This document shows, one piece after another, positions 7,188 to 14,040 of a DNA stretch of 25,768 bases (positions within the stretch are counted from its first letter, which is position 1; the number at the start of each line of letters is the position of its first letter). The stretch is taken from positions 1-25,768 of the forward strand of contig JAISAN010000125.1 of the NCBI GenBank assembly GCA_031266635.1, written 5' to 3'. Source of the stretch: Treponema sp. (lineage in GTDB: Bacteria; Spirochaetota; Spirochaetia; Treponematales; Breznakiellaceae). A model generated the notes under the pieces. The model did not search any database, was not told the origin of the DNA, and saw only the letters and a list, made by a program, of their open reading frames with translations. The position numbers and the translations under genes are program-made.

Positions 7188-8185
7188 ACCCAGGCCCCCA
7201 GAAAATATCTTTTTATAAACCGGACCATCACGAGGATCCCCGCGGCGGCCAGAAGCAGGGGAATATGGCAGGGGCTTCTCCGGGTAAAAAGACCGGACCT
7301 GCCCACGGTCATTTCCCCCTCGTTCAGCCGGGAAAAGGCCGCCGCCAGGGTATCCGCCGAAGGGGCCGCGACATAGGTTCCCCCCCCAATGCGGCTGAGG
7401 GTTTTAAGGTTTTCCGCGTCAAACCGGGACTCAAAGGTTCCGGTCCGCCGCATCCTGGTAAGGGGGTCCACATAATCTATGGGCACCTCCCCGGTAGACC
7501 CTACCCCGATAATCCAGAGGGATATGCCCCGTTCGGGAAGCATGGCGGCGGCGGTTTCGGGATGTATGGCCCCGGCGTTGTTTTCCCCATCGGTAACCAG
7601 AACCACCGCCCGGCGGGGAGCGGATGAATTTTCCAGGTGAAAAGCGGCCACCGCAAGGCCCATGCCCAGGGCCGTTCCGTCCCCCAGCTCCGCTATTTTC
7701 AGGTTTTCCAGCCGGGTGAAAAGCGCCCGCCGGTCCGCGGTGGGAGGCAGGAGCAGGGCGGCGTCGTTTCCTACCGCCACCAGGCCAATAGCGTCCGAGG
7801 GGCGGCTTTCCGCAAATTCCCGGAGCAGGTTCCGGGCGGCGGTAAAACGGCTCAGCCCGTCCATATCGAGCCCCGCCATACTGGGACTGGTATCAAGGGC
7901 AAAAATAATATCCGCCCCCCGGTTCAGCCAGAGGGTTTCGCTGATCCGCAATTCCGGCCCCGCCGCCCCGGCAAAAAGCAGCAGCAGGCCCCCGTATTCC
8001 AGCAGACGGAGGAACCGGATAAAAATATCCGCGTTTACCGGCGGCTTAAAGGGGATTCCCCCCGGCGGCCCCAGAGGCAGGGACAGGGTAAAGGGGTTTT
8101 TCAAAATTTTAAGGAGCAGGGCGGAAAGGGGAAGGACAATCAGGGCCGCCCCAAAGAGCAGGGGCCGCTCAAACCCAAAGCTCAT
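7184..8185 (-). CDS. batA: BatA, membrane-anchored VWA-domain protein
   Basis: This 333-aa protein has the BatA layout: two N-terminal membrane segments (about 8-27 and 60-76), a VWA domain, and a C-terminal membrane segment (about 308-324). The MIDAS metal site is complete: D98-T-S-P-S102, T171 in GDGTALG, and D199 in VTDGEN. VWA proteins of this type work with a MoxR AAA+ ATPase encoded in the same operon, here three genes upstream. Its ATG overlaps the stop of the preceding gene by four bases (ATGA), and its own stop overlaps the next start the same way, so the genes are translationally coupled. The family was named for aerotolerance in Bacteroides and is also present in other spirochetes. 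The molecular substrate is not established. Confidence 0.9.
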   Translation of the reverse strand: MSFGFERPLLFGAALIVLPLSALLLKILKNPFTLSLPLGPPGGIPFKPPVNADIFIRFLRLLEYGGLLLLFAGAAGPELRISETLWLNRGADIIFALDTSPSMAGLDMDGLSRFTAARNLLREFAESRPSDAIGLVAVGNDAALLLPPTADRRALFTRLENLKIAELGDGTALGMGLAVAAFHLENSSAPRRAVVLVTDGENNAGAIHPETAAAMLPERGISLWIIGVGSTGEVPIDYVDPLTRMRRTGTFESRFDAENLKTLSRIGGGTYVAAPSADTLAAAFSRLNEGEMTVGRSGLFTRRSPCHIPLLLAAAGILVMVRFIKRYFLGAWV

Positions 8186-9033
8186 GGTTTTCCCCCGGAT
8201 TCAGGAACGGCGCTGCCCGGTACGCCGGCGCGCAGAGCTTCCACAAACAATTTCAGGTCTTCAAGAATACCCAGAAAATGATCCGCCGATATTTCCGCAC
8301 CGCTAAAACGGAGATCGTCACAGCGGCGGAAGAAGGGCCCCAGAAAATCGCCCGCCAGAGGAGACCCTTCCGGCAGACCCGCCAGGGGACGGAGACCGGA
8401 CAATTCCCCCGCGGTCATGGCCCGGCAATTTTTTCCAGTAAAGAGGGTCAAAAATGTCCTGAATTCCCCGGCAAGAAAACTTACGCGCTTTTCCATGCCG
8501 GGGGCCTTAAGAGCCCCCCGGAACAGCTCTTTTCTCAGACGCCGTTCCATCCCCGCCAGAGAAAGTACAAGCCGCCGCCGCCGCCATTTTTTCAGCCACC
8601 GTTCCGCGCTGCGGGGGCCCCGAAAAAGGGCCCAGAAAAATATCAGCAGGATCAGGATGATCCCCGTTACCGCGCCGGAAATCAAAAAACCGGTGCCGGG
8701 AATCGCCAAAGGCAGGGCGGGCCCGGAAAGAACCGCGGCGTTTTCACCGGAGCCAAGAATGGAGGCAATCTCAAACCGAAGCCCGGTAAAGGCGATTCCG
8801 CCGATTTCAAGGGGCGGCAGTTCCAGAGGCCCCGGAGCATAGGCGGTAAATTCAATTATCAACCGGCCGCCGTCCCCCCGGCGTTCCAGCTCAATCCGGT
8901 GGATCCGCAGATCCGGCAGGGCGGGGAGTTCCCCGGAAAACAGGGACGCCCCTTCCGGCAACTGTTCCAGGGGAACCGCCAGGACGGCCCGGTCTCCCAC
9001 ATACACAATTTGGGGTATCAGGTAGGAGTTCAC
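8182..9033 (-). CDS. Single-pass membrane protein of the Bat operon, unknown function
   Basis: This 283-aa protein starts at GTG 9033, whose GTGA overlaps the stop codon of the DUF58 gene, and ends in ATGA shared with batA. Residues 1-112 are beta-rich with motifs typical of extracytoplasmic Bat-operon domains (VYVGDRAVLAVP, APGPLELPPLEIGG). One strong membrane segment follows at about 115-137, then a highly basic stretch (RSAERWLKKWRRRR) marking the cytoplasmic side and a helical C-terminal domain to 283. The positive-inside rule puts the N-terminal domain outside the membrane, yet no signal peptide is visible. It resembles the small DUF4381/BatD-like proteins found between DUF58 and batA in other operons; this is inferred mainly from position. 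Its function is unknown. Confidence 0.8.
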   Translation of the reverse strand: MNSYLIPQIVYVGDRAVLAVPLEQLPEGASLFSGELPALPDLRIHRIELERRGDGGRLIIEFTAYAPGPLELPPLEIGGIAFTGLRFEIASILGSGENAAVLSGPALPLAIPGTGFLISGAVTGIILILLIFFWALFRGPRSAERWLKKWRRRRLVLSLAGMERRLRKELFRGALKAPGMEKRVSFLAGEFRTFLTLFTGKNCRAMTAGELSGLRPLAGLPEGSPLAGDFLGPFFRRCDDLRFSGAEISADHFLGILEDLKLFVEALRAGVPGSAVPESGGKP

Positions 9034-9998
9034 GGCCGGCCCCCCCGGAGGGAATGGGCCCGGTTCCGGCGAAAGCCGGTCTGATGGGCGGAGGCGCCAA
9101 AAAACCGGAAAAGAACCTGGGGGACATCATCGGCGGTGGATAATTCCAGACCGGCGGCCCCCGCCCGGCGGCAGAGGTTTTCCCAGAGCAGGGCCCGTTC
9201 TTCATGCCACCGGCGCCAGGCGGAACGGAACGACGGAAAGCCGGTGGGGGCATGAAAACGGACTCCCGTTTCGGGGTCTTCCATGGGGACAAGCCCCAGA
9301 TTGGGCAGCTCCCCATCGAGAATGTCCCGAATCCGCAGGGCGATCACATCATGACGCCGGGCCAGATCCCCCAGCGGCTGTTCCCAGGCGCGGCAGAAAA
9401 AATCCGAAACCAGCACCACCAGGCTCCGCCGTTTGAGGAGCCGCCCGGCGCCCGCCAGGGCCGCCCCCAGATGACTTCCCCGGACGTTTCCCCCCCGCGC
9501 CTGTCCCTGAAACCGCAGCGCGCCGCTGATAATCGCCATAGTATGCCGCCGCCCCTTTCGGGGAGGGAAAACCCGGCTTATGTCCTGGTCAAAAAAAAGA
9601 GCCCCCAGGCGCTGGCCCGTTTGTTCCGCGGAAAAAGCGATGAGGGCGGCGGCAAGCAGGCCCTGTTCATAGGGGCTGGGCAGGGCAGCCGCCCGCTCAG
9701 GCTCAAATTCACGGCCAAAACCCCCGGCAAACATAGAGGCGGAGGTATCCAGCACAATCAGCAACGTCAGTTCCCGTTCCTCCCGGTAGAGCTTCACAAA
9801 AGGAGCGCCGAAACGGGCGCTGGCGTTCCAGTCTATGGAGCGGATATCATCGCCCCGCTCATAATGACGGACCTCGTCAAATTCGATTCCCCGGCCCTTA
9901 AAAACCGAACGGAAATCTCCCGCCAGGAGGTCATCCGCCAGGGAAGAGGCGATCAGGGGAAGGGCGGTTATTTTCCGCAGCAGCTCATGCCGGTCCAC
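9030..9998 (-). CDS. DUF58-family protein of the MoxR/Bat operon
   Basis: This is a 322-aa DUF58 protein, identified by the signature around residues 34-64 (FKGRGIEFDEVRHYERGDD followed by IRSIDWNASAR) and a VWA-like strand with a MIDAS-type D84-T-S-A-S88. DUF58 proteins almost always accompany MoxR ATPases and are thought to act as their adaptor or VWA partner. No membrane segment is evident, so it is probably cytoplasmic or membrane-associated. The start is GTG 9998 (MDRHELLRK), 11 nt after the moxR stop, with purine-rich AAGGGCAGG upstream. Its stop TGA overlaps the next GTG start. Role and partners are inferred from family and operon context. Confidence 0.92.
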   Translation of the reverse strand: MDRHELLRKITALPLIASSLADDLLAGDFRSVFKGRGIEFDEVRHYERGDDIRSIDWNASARFGAPFVKLYREERELTLLIVLDTSASMFAGGFGREFEPERAAALPSPYEQGLLAAALIAFSAEQTGQRLGALFFDQDISRVFPPRKGRRHTMAIISGALRFQGQARGGNVRGSHLGAALAGAGRLLKRRSLVVLVSDFFCRAWEQPLGDLARRHDVIALRIRDILDGELPNLGLVPMEDPETGVRFHAPTGFPSFRSAWRRWHEERALLWENLCRRAGAAGLELSTADDVPQVLFRFFGASAHQTGFRRNRAHSLRGGRP

Positions 9999-10009
9999 GG
10001 GCCTGCCCT

Positions 10010-11029
10010 TTAGGGTACGGGGACAAAGGCCAGGATCCGGGATATGACCGCGTCCGAATCAAGGCCGTCCGCCTCCGCTTCATAGGATAGAACGATGCGA
10101 TGCCGCAGCACCGGAAGGGCCGCGGCCTTAATATCCTCGGGGCTGACAAAGGCCCTGCCGTCAATGGCGGCGCGGATCCGGGAACAGCGGTACAGGGCAA
10201 GGGACGCCCGGGGGGAAGCGCCAAAGGAAATATACCGGTGCAGGCCGTCCCCGGAACCGGGGCTCCGGCCCTGCCCCGGACGCCAGGCCGCCGCGGGCCG
10301 GGTGGCGGACACAAAGGACACGATATATTGCACCAGCCGTTCATCGATCCGTACCGAATCCGCGGCCCGCCGTAACAGGGTCAAAGCCTCTCCGTTCAAA
10401 ACCGGCGCCAGGGCCGGGCCTTTTTTTTCGGCAGTCTCCGAAAAGGAGGAACAACGGCCCACAATATCCAGTTCTTCCTCCGGGGCCGGATAACTTACCA
10501 GGATTTTCAGGAGGAACCGGTCCAGCTCCGCCTCCGGCAGGGCGTAGGTTCCCTCATGCTCAATGGGATTTTCGGTGGCCAGCACAAAAAAAGGAACCGG
10601 CAGCGGATAGGTGGTCTCCCCGATGGTAACCTGTTTTTCCTCCATCGCTTCCAGCAGCGCGGACTGGACCTTGGCGGGGGCCCGGTTAATCTCGTCCGCC
10701 AGGATCAGATTGGCAAAAACCGGCCCCCGGCGGATCGAAAAGGTCCCGGTTCCCTGTTCCCAGACCAGCGTACCGATCAGGTCCGCGGGGAGAAGGTCCG
10801 GGGTAAACTGAATCCGCTTAAAATCGAGGCCCGTTATTTCCGCCAGGCTCTTGGCCGCCAGAGTTTTCGCCAGCCCCGGAACCCCTTCAAGGAGAATATG
10901 CCCGCCGGCAATCAGGGCCGTCAGCAGCCCATCCGTCATTTCCTTCTGGCCCACTACCCGTTTTGCCAGCTCGCTCCGGTAAGCTTGTACCAGTTCCACT
11001 CCCCTGGCCAGGGTTTCTTTTTGATCCAT
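10010..11029 (-). CDS. moxR: MoxR-family AAA+ ATPase
   Basis: This is the first gene of the six-gene Bat operon. Numbering from the preferred ATG 11029 (MDQKETLARG, 339 aa), Walker A is GVPGLAKT (49-56), Walker B ends LADEINRAP with D112/E113, and the sensor-1 motif is ATENPIEHEGTYALPEA. MoxR ATPases act as chaperones for VWA-domain proteins, here BatA, BatB and DUF58. An in-frame ATG exists at 11101, but the extra 24 residues are unlike the family and cross a promoter-like sequence. ATG 11029 has no Shine-Dalgarno; instead TACAAT (11041-11036) sits 6 nt upstream, with TTGCGG 17 nt further. The message may therefore be leaderless. Confidence 0.93.
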   Translation of the reverse strand: MDQKETLARGVELVQAYRSELAKRVVGQKEMTDGLLTALIAGGHILLEGVPGLAKTLAAKSLAEITGLDFKRIQFTPDLLPADLIGTLVWEQGTGTFSIRRGPVFANLILADEINRAPAKVQSALLEAMEEKQVTIGETTYPLPVPFFVLATENPIEHEGTYALPEAELDRFLLKILVSYPAPEEELDIVGRCSSFSETAEKKGPALAPVLNGEALTLLRRAADSVRIDERLVQYIVSFVSATRPAAAWRPGQGRSPGSGDGLHRYISFGASPRASLALYRCSRIRAAIDGRAFVSPEDIKAAALPVLRHRIVLSYEAEADGLDSDAVISRILAFVPVP

Positions 11030-11035
11030 ACCATT

Positions 11036-11064
11036 ATTGTACAAACGCGGCGTACCATCCGCAA
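11036..11064 (-). promoter_or_regulatory. Candidate moxR/Bat operon promoter
   Basis: Read on the minus strand, TTGCGG (11064-11059) and TACAAT (11041-11036, one mismatch to TATAAT) are 17 nt apart. The -10 ends 6 nt before the moxR ATG, so transcription would start at or next to the start codon. The -35 match is weak. Confidence 0.45.
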
Positions 11065-11076
11065 GCGCAAAAATTT

Positions 11077-11089
11077 GGTGCCTGACACC
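11077..11089. repeat. Short imperfect palindrome GGTGCCTGACACC
   Basis: This 13-nt imperfect palindrome lies in the divergent moxR/aminotransferase intergenic region, flanked by AAATTT and ATTTT. The same core recurs as a repetitive intergenic element in many unrelated bacterial genomes, often near transposase-associated (REP-like) DNA. Only one copy is seen in the window, so this is a recognition from memory, not shown here. Confidence 0.35.
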
Positions 11090-11100
11090 ATTTTCGTCCA

Positions 11101-11129
11101 TTGACTAAGCGCGGGCTTTTTACGAAAAT
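11101..11129 (+). promoter_or_regulatory. Candidate promoter of the aminotransferase gene
   Basis: TTGACT (11101-11106, five of six consensus) and GAAAAT (11124-11129, four of six) are separated by 17 nt. The -10 ends 9 nt before ATG 11139, so the leader would be 0-3 nt. Confidence 0.5.
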
Positions 11130-11138
11130 GCTGAAAGT

Positions 11139-12467
11139 ATGAATCCTTTGGCCGATGAACTCAATTCCGTTCTGGACGGAACCATAGCCGGGCGGCTTCT
11201 GTCGAACCTGGGACGCCGTTTTTATTTTCCCAAGGGCATTATCGCCCAGTCCACGGAGGCCAAAAAGTCCGCGTCCCGGGCCAATGGGACTATCGGCATG
11301 GCGTACAGCCGGGGGAACCCCCTGATCCTCTCCGCCATTGCCGACAATATGGCAACTTTGAAACCTGGGGAATCGGTGGCATACGCCCCCACGGCGGGGG
11401 TGGAAAAGGCCCGGCAGGTCTGGAAGGACCTGATGATCCGGAAAAACCCCTCCCTGAACCCGGCGCACATGTCCCTCCCCGTGGTAGTTCCCGGTCTTAC
11501 CGCGGGGCTTTCCTACACGGCGGATATGTTTCTCAGCAAGGGGGGGACCATCCTTGCCAGCGATCCCTGCTGGGACAATTACAGCCTGATAGCCGAAATC
11601 CGCCGGGGGGCGGAACTGGTGGGGATTCCCTTTTTCGGAAACCCCGCCCTGCCCTCCTTTGGCGAAAGCGGCGGCGGTTTGGACCTGGGGGAAATAAACC
11701 GGGCCATCAGGAACGCCGCGAAAACCGGGACGGTGCGGATACTTTTCAACTTCCCCAATAACCCCTCGGGCTATTCCCCTACCATTGCCGAAGAAGAAGC
11801 GCTGGTAAACATGATCCGGGAAACCGCGGAAGGCGGCGCCGACGTACTGGTGATCTGCGACGACGCTTATTTCGGCCTTTTTTACGAAGACTCTATCAGC
11901 AAGGAATCCCTTTTTGTCCGCTTCGCCGATCTCCACGAGCGGATTCTGGCGGTTAAGGTGGACGGCCCCATCAAGGAAGATTATGTCTGGGGCCTGCGGA
12001 TGGGCTTCCTCACCTACGGTTCCCGGGGCCTGGGGGCCGGACACTATGAGGCCCTGGAGAAAAAACTGATGGGGGCGATCCGCTCCTCCGTTTCCTGCAC
12101 CAACACCTCCGCCCAGTACCTGATGTTAAAAGCCATGGAAGACCCGCGAACCCCGGGTGAAAAAAAACAGTACGGAGAAATGCTGCGGGGGCGGTATAAC
12201 GCGGTAAAAGCATTTATCCTGTCCCACCCGAACCATCCGGTTCTGAAACCCCTGCCCTTTAACTCAGGATATTTTATGAGTTTCCACTGTTCCGGGGTAG
12301 ACGCCGAGACCCTGCGGCAGGAACTGCTGGTCAAACACGGAATCGGCACAATTTCCCTGGGCGGCTATTACCTCCGGGTGGCTTTTTCCGGCATTGACGA
12401 GGAACTTATCACCGGGGTCTACCAAACAATTTACGACACCGCGGCGCGGCTGGATGAGGACGAGTGA
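11139..12467 (+). CDS. PLP-dependent class I/II aminotransferase
   Basis: This 442-aa protein has the fold-type I aminotransferase motifs: PNNPSGY (206-212) contacting the cofactor, DDAYFGLFY (241-249) with the PLP-pyridine Asp and Tyr, and a lysine in VDGPIKEDYVWGLRMGF, where K279 is the likely Schiff-base lysine and WGLRMGF follows as in the aspartate-aminotransferase superfamily. Later conserved arginine regions are also present. It is cytoplasmic and probably moves an amino group between an amino acid and a 2-oxo acid, but the substrate cannot be read from sequence. ATG 11139 has only weak GAAAG upstream and a promoter-like -10 very close, so translation may be leaderless. Its last 14 bases overlap a hicA remnant in another frame. 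Confidence 0.88.
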   Translation: MNPLADELNSVLDGTIAGRLLSNLGRRFYFPKGIIAQSTEAKKSASRANGTIGMAYSRGNPLILSAIADNMATLKPGESVAYAPTAGVEKARQVWKDLMIRKNPSLNPAHMSLPVVVPGLTAGLSYTADMFLSKGGTILASDPCWDNYSLIAEIRRGAELVGIPFFGNPALPSFGESGGGLDLGEINRAIRNAAKTGTVRILFNFPNNPSGYSPTIAEEEALVNMIRETAEGGADVLVICDDAYFGLFYEDSISKESLFVRFADLHERILAVKVDGPIKEDYVWGLRMGFLTYGSRGLGAGHYEALEKKLMGAIRSSVSCTNTSAQYLMLKAMEDPRTPGEKKQYGEMLRGRYNAVKAFILSHPNHPVLKPLPFNSGYFMSFHCSGVDAETLRQELLVKHGIGTISLGGYYLRVAFSGIDEELITGVYQTIYDTAARLDEDE

Positions 12468-12567
12468 GGATACCGTCAAAAAGGGCCGCGTAACCGTCCC
12501 GAACCATAGAGGGGATATAAAGAAGGGAACCCTTTACAGTATCCTTAAGCAGGCCGGCCTGGAATGA
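12454..12567 (+). pseudogene. hicA: Truncated hicA toxin gene (C-terminal remnant)
   Basis: In the frame beginning ATG 12454, overlapping the end of the aminotransferase gene, the sequence encodes about 37 residues that include KKGRVTVPNHRGDIKKGTLY and end SILKQAGLE. This is the conserved C-terminal half of HicA mRNA-interferase toxins (consensus GxVTVPxHxxxxlxkGTlxsILKQAGl). The N-terminal half with the catalytic His motif (GSHH) is missing, so the toxin should be inactive. No convincing Shine-Dalgarno precedes the ATG. A hicB start follows 12 nt later, the normal gene order. Confidence 0.72.
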
Positions 12568-12579
12568 GAGGAGATTGCC

Positions 12580-12603
12580 ATGCGTAAACTTACTCTGTTT
12601 TGA
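12580..12603 (+). pseudogene. hicB: hicB antitoxin remnant (start region only)
   Basis: A very good Shine-Dalgarno GAGGAG (12568-12573) precedes ATG 12580, but the frame stops after seven codons (MRKLTLF). The position 12 nt behind the hicA remnant and the HicB-like first residues point to a hicB cut off where the AT-rich Fic segment begins. The short peptide overlaps the 3' end of the opposing fic gene. Confidence 0.5.
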
Positions 12604-13333
12604 ATTCCAAATGCAAATGCCGCATTAAATCTTTTATTGTTTGTAATTCAAGGTCCGCTATAAATTCTCCAAAATCTTTACTGTTGTTTCGTTCTAAAAT
12701 ATTATAATAATCCATTCTTTTCAATAGTGGTATGGAAACCGGGAATAATTTGTCCTGGTATAAAAATGTATTCATCACAAGTCTTGATATTCTGCCATTT
12801 CCATCGGTAAATGGATGTATTTTTACCAATTGCCTGTGCGCTTCAGCGGCAAACATAGCCGGATGTAAGGCATCCCGTTCTTTTTTTATCCATTTTATGT
12901 ATTCTTTCATTTTGACCGGAACATCTTCTGCTCTTGGTAATATTTTATTACTCCCGCTGATTATTACTTCAATATTCCGATATTCTCCCGGTTTTATAAA
13001 ATCCGGTATATTTTTACTAAACAACTGATGGCAATACAAAATATCATTTTCCGCCAGGTCTCTTTTCTTTATTAATGAAAACATATAGTCATATGCCTTG
13101 CCATGCCCTTCTACTTCATAAAATTCCCTTAAAGGATGTCCTCCGACGGTGATGCCGTCTTCAAGGACAACTTTTGTCTCTTCCAGTGTATACGTATTAC
13201 CTTCAATGGCGTTAGAAGAATAGGTTGTTTCTATTTTGAAAAATTGATTAATTTGCGGTAAATAAACACCTTCAAAAGGCCTTATTTTGTTTATAACCTT
13301 CATCCTTTCGTCAATTTCTTCCAATACTTTCAT
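12590..13333 (-). CDS. fic: Fic-domain protein (probable AMP-transferase) with N-terminal inhibitory motif
   Basis: This 247-aa Fic/DOC-family protein carries the complete active-site motif HPFTDGNGRISRL (H173 to R184 form HPFTDGNGRISR), which normally transfers AMP from ATP to a target hydroxyl. Residues 39-45 (SSNAIEG) match the inhibitory [S/T]xxxE[G/N] motif, with E44 able to obstruct ATP; its place N-terminal to the Fic core makes this a self-inhibited class II Fic. The N-terminal part (TTYSSNAIEGNTYTLEET) and C-terminal extension are typical of stand-alone chromosomal Fic proteins. Base composition is clearly AT-richer than the flanking core genes, and its 3' end sits in a hicB remnant, so it was probably acquired horizontally. 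ATG 13333 has AAGGA about 10 nt upstream. The target protein is unknown. Confidence 0.92.
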   Translation of the reverse strand: MKVLEEIDERMKVINKIRPFEGVYLPQINQFFKIETTYSSNAIEGNTYTLEETKVVLEDGITVGGHPLREFYEVEGHGKAYDYMFSLIKKRDLAENDILYCHQLFSKNIPDFIKPGEYRNIEVIISGSNKILPRAEDVPVKMKEYIKWIKKERDALHPAMFAAEAHRQLVKIHPFTDGNGRISRLVMNTFLYQDKLFPVSIPLLKRMDYYNILERNNSKDFGEFIADLELQTIKDLMRHLHLEFKTE

Positions 13334-13357
13334 GAGTATATTATCCTTCGTTTTTTT

Positions 13358-13386
13358 ATTTTACAATATTTGATTATTTAATACAA
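13358..13386 (-). promoter_or_regulatory. Candidate fic promoter
   Basis: On the minus strand, TTGTAT (13386-13381) and TAAAAT (13363-13358, five of six consensus) are separated by 17 nt in very AT-rich DNA. Transcription would begin about 18 nt before the fic ATG, leaving room for its AAGGA ribosome-binding site (13348-13344). Confidence 0.4.
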
Positions 13387-13421
13387 GATCCGAATATATA
13401 CAAAAAATTTCGGCCCAAATT

Positions 13422-13665
13422 GCACATAACGTTCCGGCTGTAGCGAAAGGATGCTGCTTACGCAGCAATCAGAAAGCTTATGCGGCATTAAGGGGTTTGG
13501 GGCGGGTAGTAGGGCAATGCGAAGCATTGACCCCCACCACAAATGTGGCGGGGGTTTTGCGTGGGAATGAGTAAAGCGAATGACCTAGCAAAACCGCAGC
13601 CCGATCCGCTGCTGGCATGGTAAGGCCTGCAGGACAAAAAAGCGTAAACAGTCCTGTCATGCGCC
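13422..13665. repeat. Structured intergenic repeat, copy A (gene-free stretch 13334-13671)
   Basis: No coding gene is seen between fic and the small gene at 13672. The stretch begins GCACATAACGTTCC and ends GTCCTGTCATGCGCC, so the ends are imperfect inverted repeats (GCRCATRAC on opposite strands). On the minus strand it shares GACTGTTTACGCTT (13653-13640, with two changes in the first bases), TGCGGT and AGGTCATTCGCTT (13586-13574) with copy B at 14041. It contains several hairpins: TGCTGC/GCAGCA (13452-13467), CAATGC/GCATTG (13515-13529) and a 10-bp stem with U-tract (13531-13558). The nature is unknown; an integron attC-like or cassette-boundary element is one possibility. Confidence 0.55.
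13531..13558 (+). terminator. Rho-independent terminator-like hairpin inside repeat A
   Basis: Arms CCCCCACCAC (13531-13540) and GTGGCGGGGG (13545-13554) form a 10-bp stem with one A-C mismatch and an AAAT loop, followed by TTTT. The strong GC stem and U-run fit termination of plus-strand transcription. Confidence 0.55.
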
Positions 13666-13671
13666 GTAATT

Positions 13672-13842
13672 TTACTTCTTTACATTTTCCAAAATATAGT
13701 GAATTTCCAAAACAGCTTTGTTAAGTGCATGAGCAGCAAATTCATATTGGTGTTCATCTATACTTTGGCCCTCAATTATGCTTTTTTTAACACGAATAGT
13801 TGCTATTGGTTTATCCCCGCCGGTATATATGCTAAACAGCAT
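13672..13842 (-). CDS. Small protein of unknown function
   Basis: The protein is about 56 aa from ATG 13842: MLFSIYTGGDKPIATIRVKK then SIIEGQSIDEHQYEFAAHAL and a C-terminal helix NKAVLEIHYILENVKK. I do not recognise the family. The frame stays open upstream to 13926, but those 28 extra codons read through the hairpin of an IS200/IS605-like element and look like a transposase-gene tail, so they are probably not native. No good Shine-Dalgarno precedes ATG 13842 (AAAGAAAAAT). It is AT-rich like fic, and lies between two structured repeats. It may be an intact small accessory gene, or one that lost its original 5' end to the insertion. Confidence 0.5.
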   Translation of the reverse strand: MLFSIYTGGDKPIATIRVKKSIIEGQSIDEHQYEFAAHALNKAVLEIHYILENVKK

Positions 13843-13854
13843 ATTTTTCTTTAG

Positions 13855-14012
13855 TGAATGAACCTCCTCGCCTGAAGGGCGAGGTATCTTGTAAGCGTTG
13901 CATTGTTCACGAGGTTCGTTCTGCAAGGAAATTATTAACTGTGAGGTCTACTACCATTTTTCTGTTGGCGTTACCAATTCTAACCGCCCTAAAGGGCGGG
14001 GTATTAGACCCC
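13855..14012 (-). mobile_element. Miniature IS200/IS605-like element or remnant
   Basis: This is a roughly 160-nt segment without a transposase, bounded by two structured ends. One end holds a 7-bp hairpin CCTCGCC-TGAAG-GGCGAGG (13866-13884). The other holds CCGCCC-TAAA-GGGCGG (13984-13999) enclosed by GGTCTACTACC / GGTATTAGACC (13945-13955, 14000-14010; one mismatch). Subterminal imperfect hairpins of this kind, beside AGGTTCATTC-type sequence, are characteristic of IS200/IS605 ends. The minus-strand frame NEPREQCNAYKIPRPSGEEV crossing it resembles TnpB C-terminal tails. Exact ends and orientation are not certain. With the flanking repeats it fills a gene-free stretch from 13843 to 14246. 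Confidence 0.5.
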
Positions 14013-14040
14013 ACGGCGAATAAATTGTAAAAGCCGGACC

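Noticed and set aside
11030..11101. Upstream ATG adding 24 residues to MoxR
   Set aside because: It is unlike other MoxR N-termini, has no ribosome-binding site, and crosses a plausible promoter and a palindromic repeat.
13478..13660. 60-codon minus-strand frame inside repeat A
   Set aside because: It reads through several hairpins shared in part with a non-coding repeat copy and has no ribosome-binding site or known similarity.
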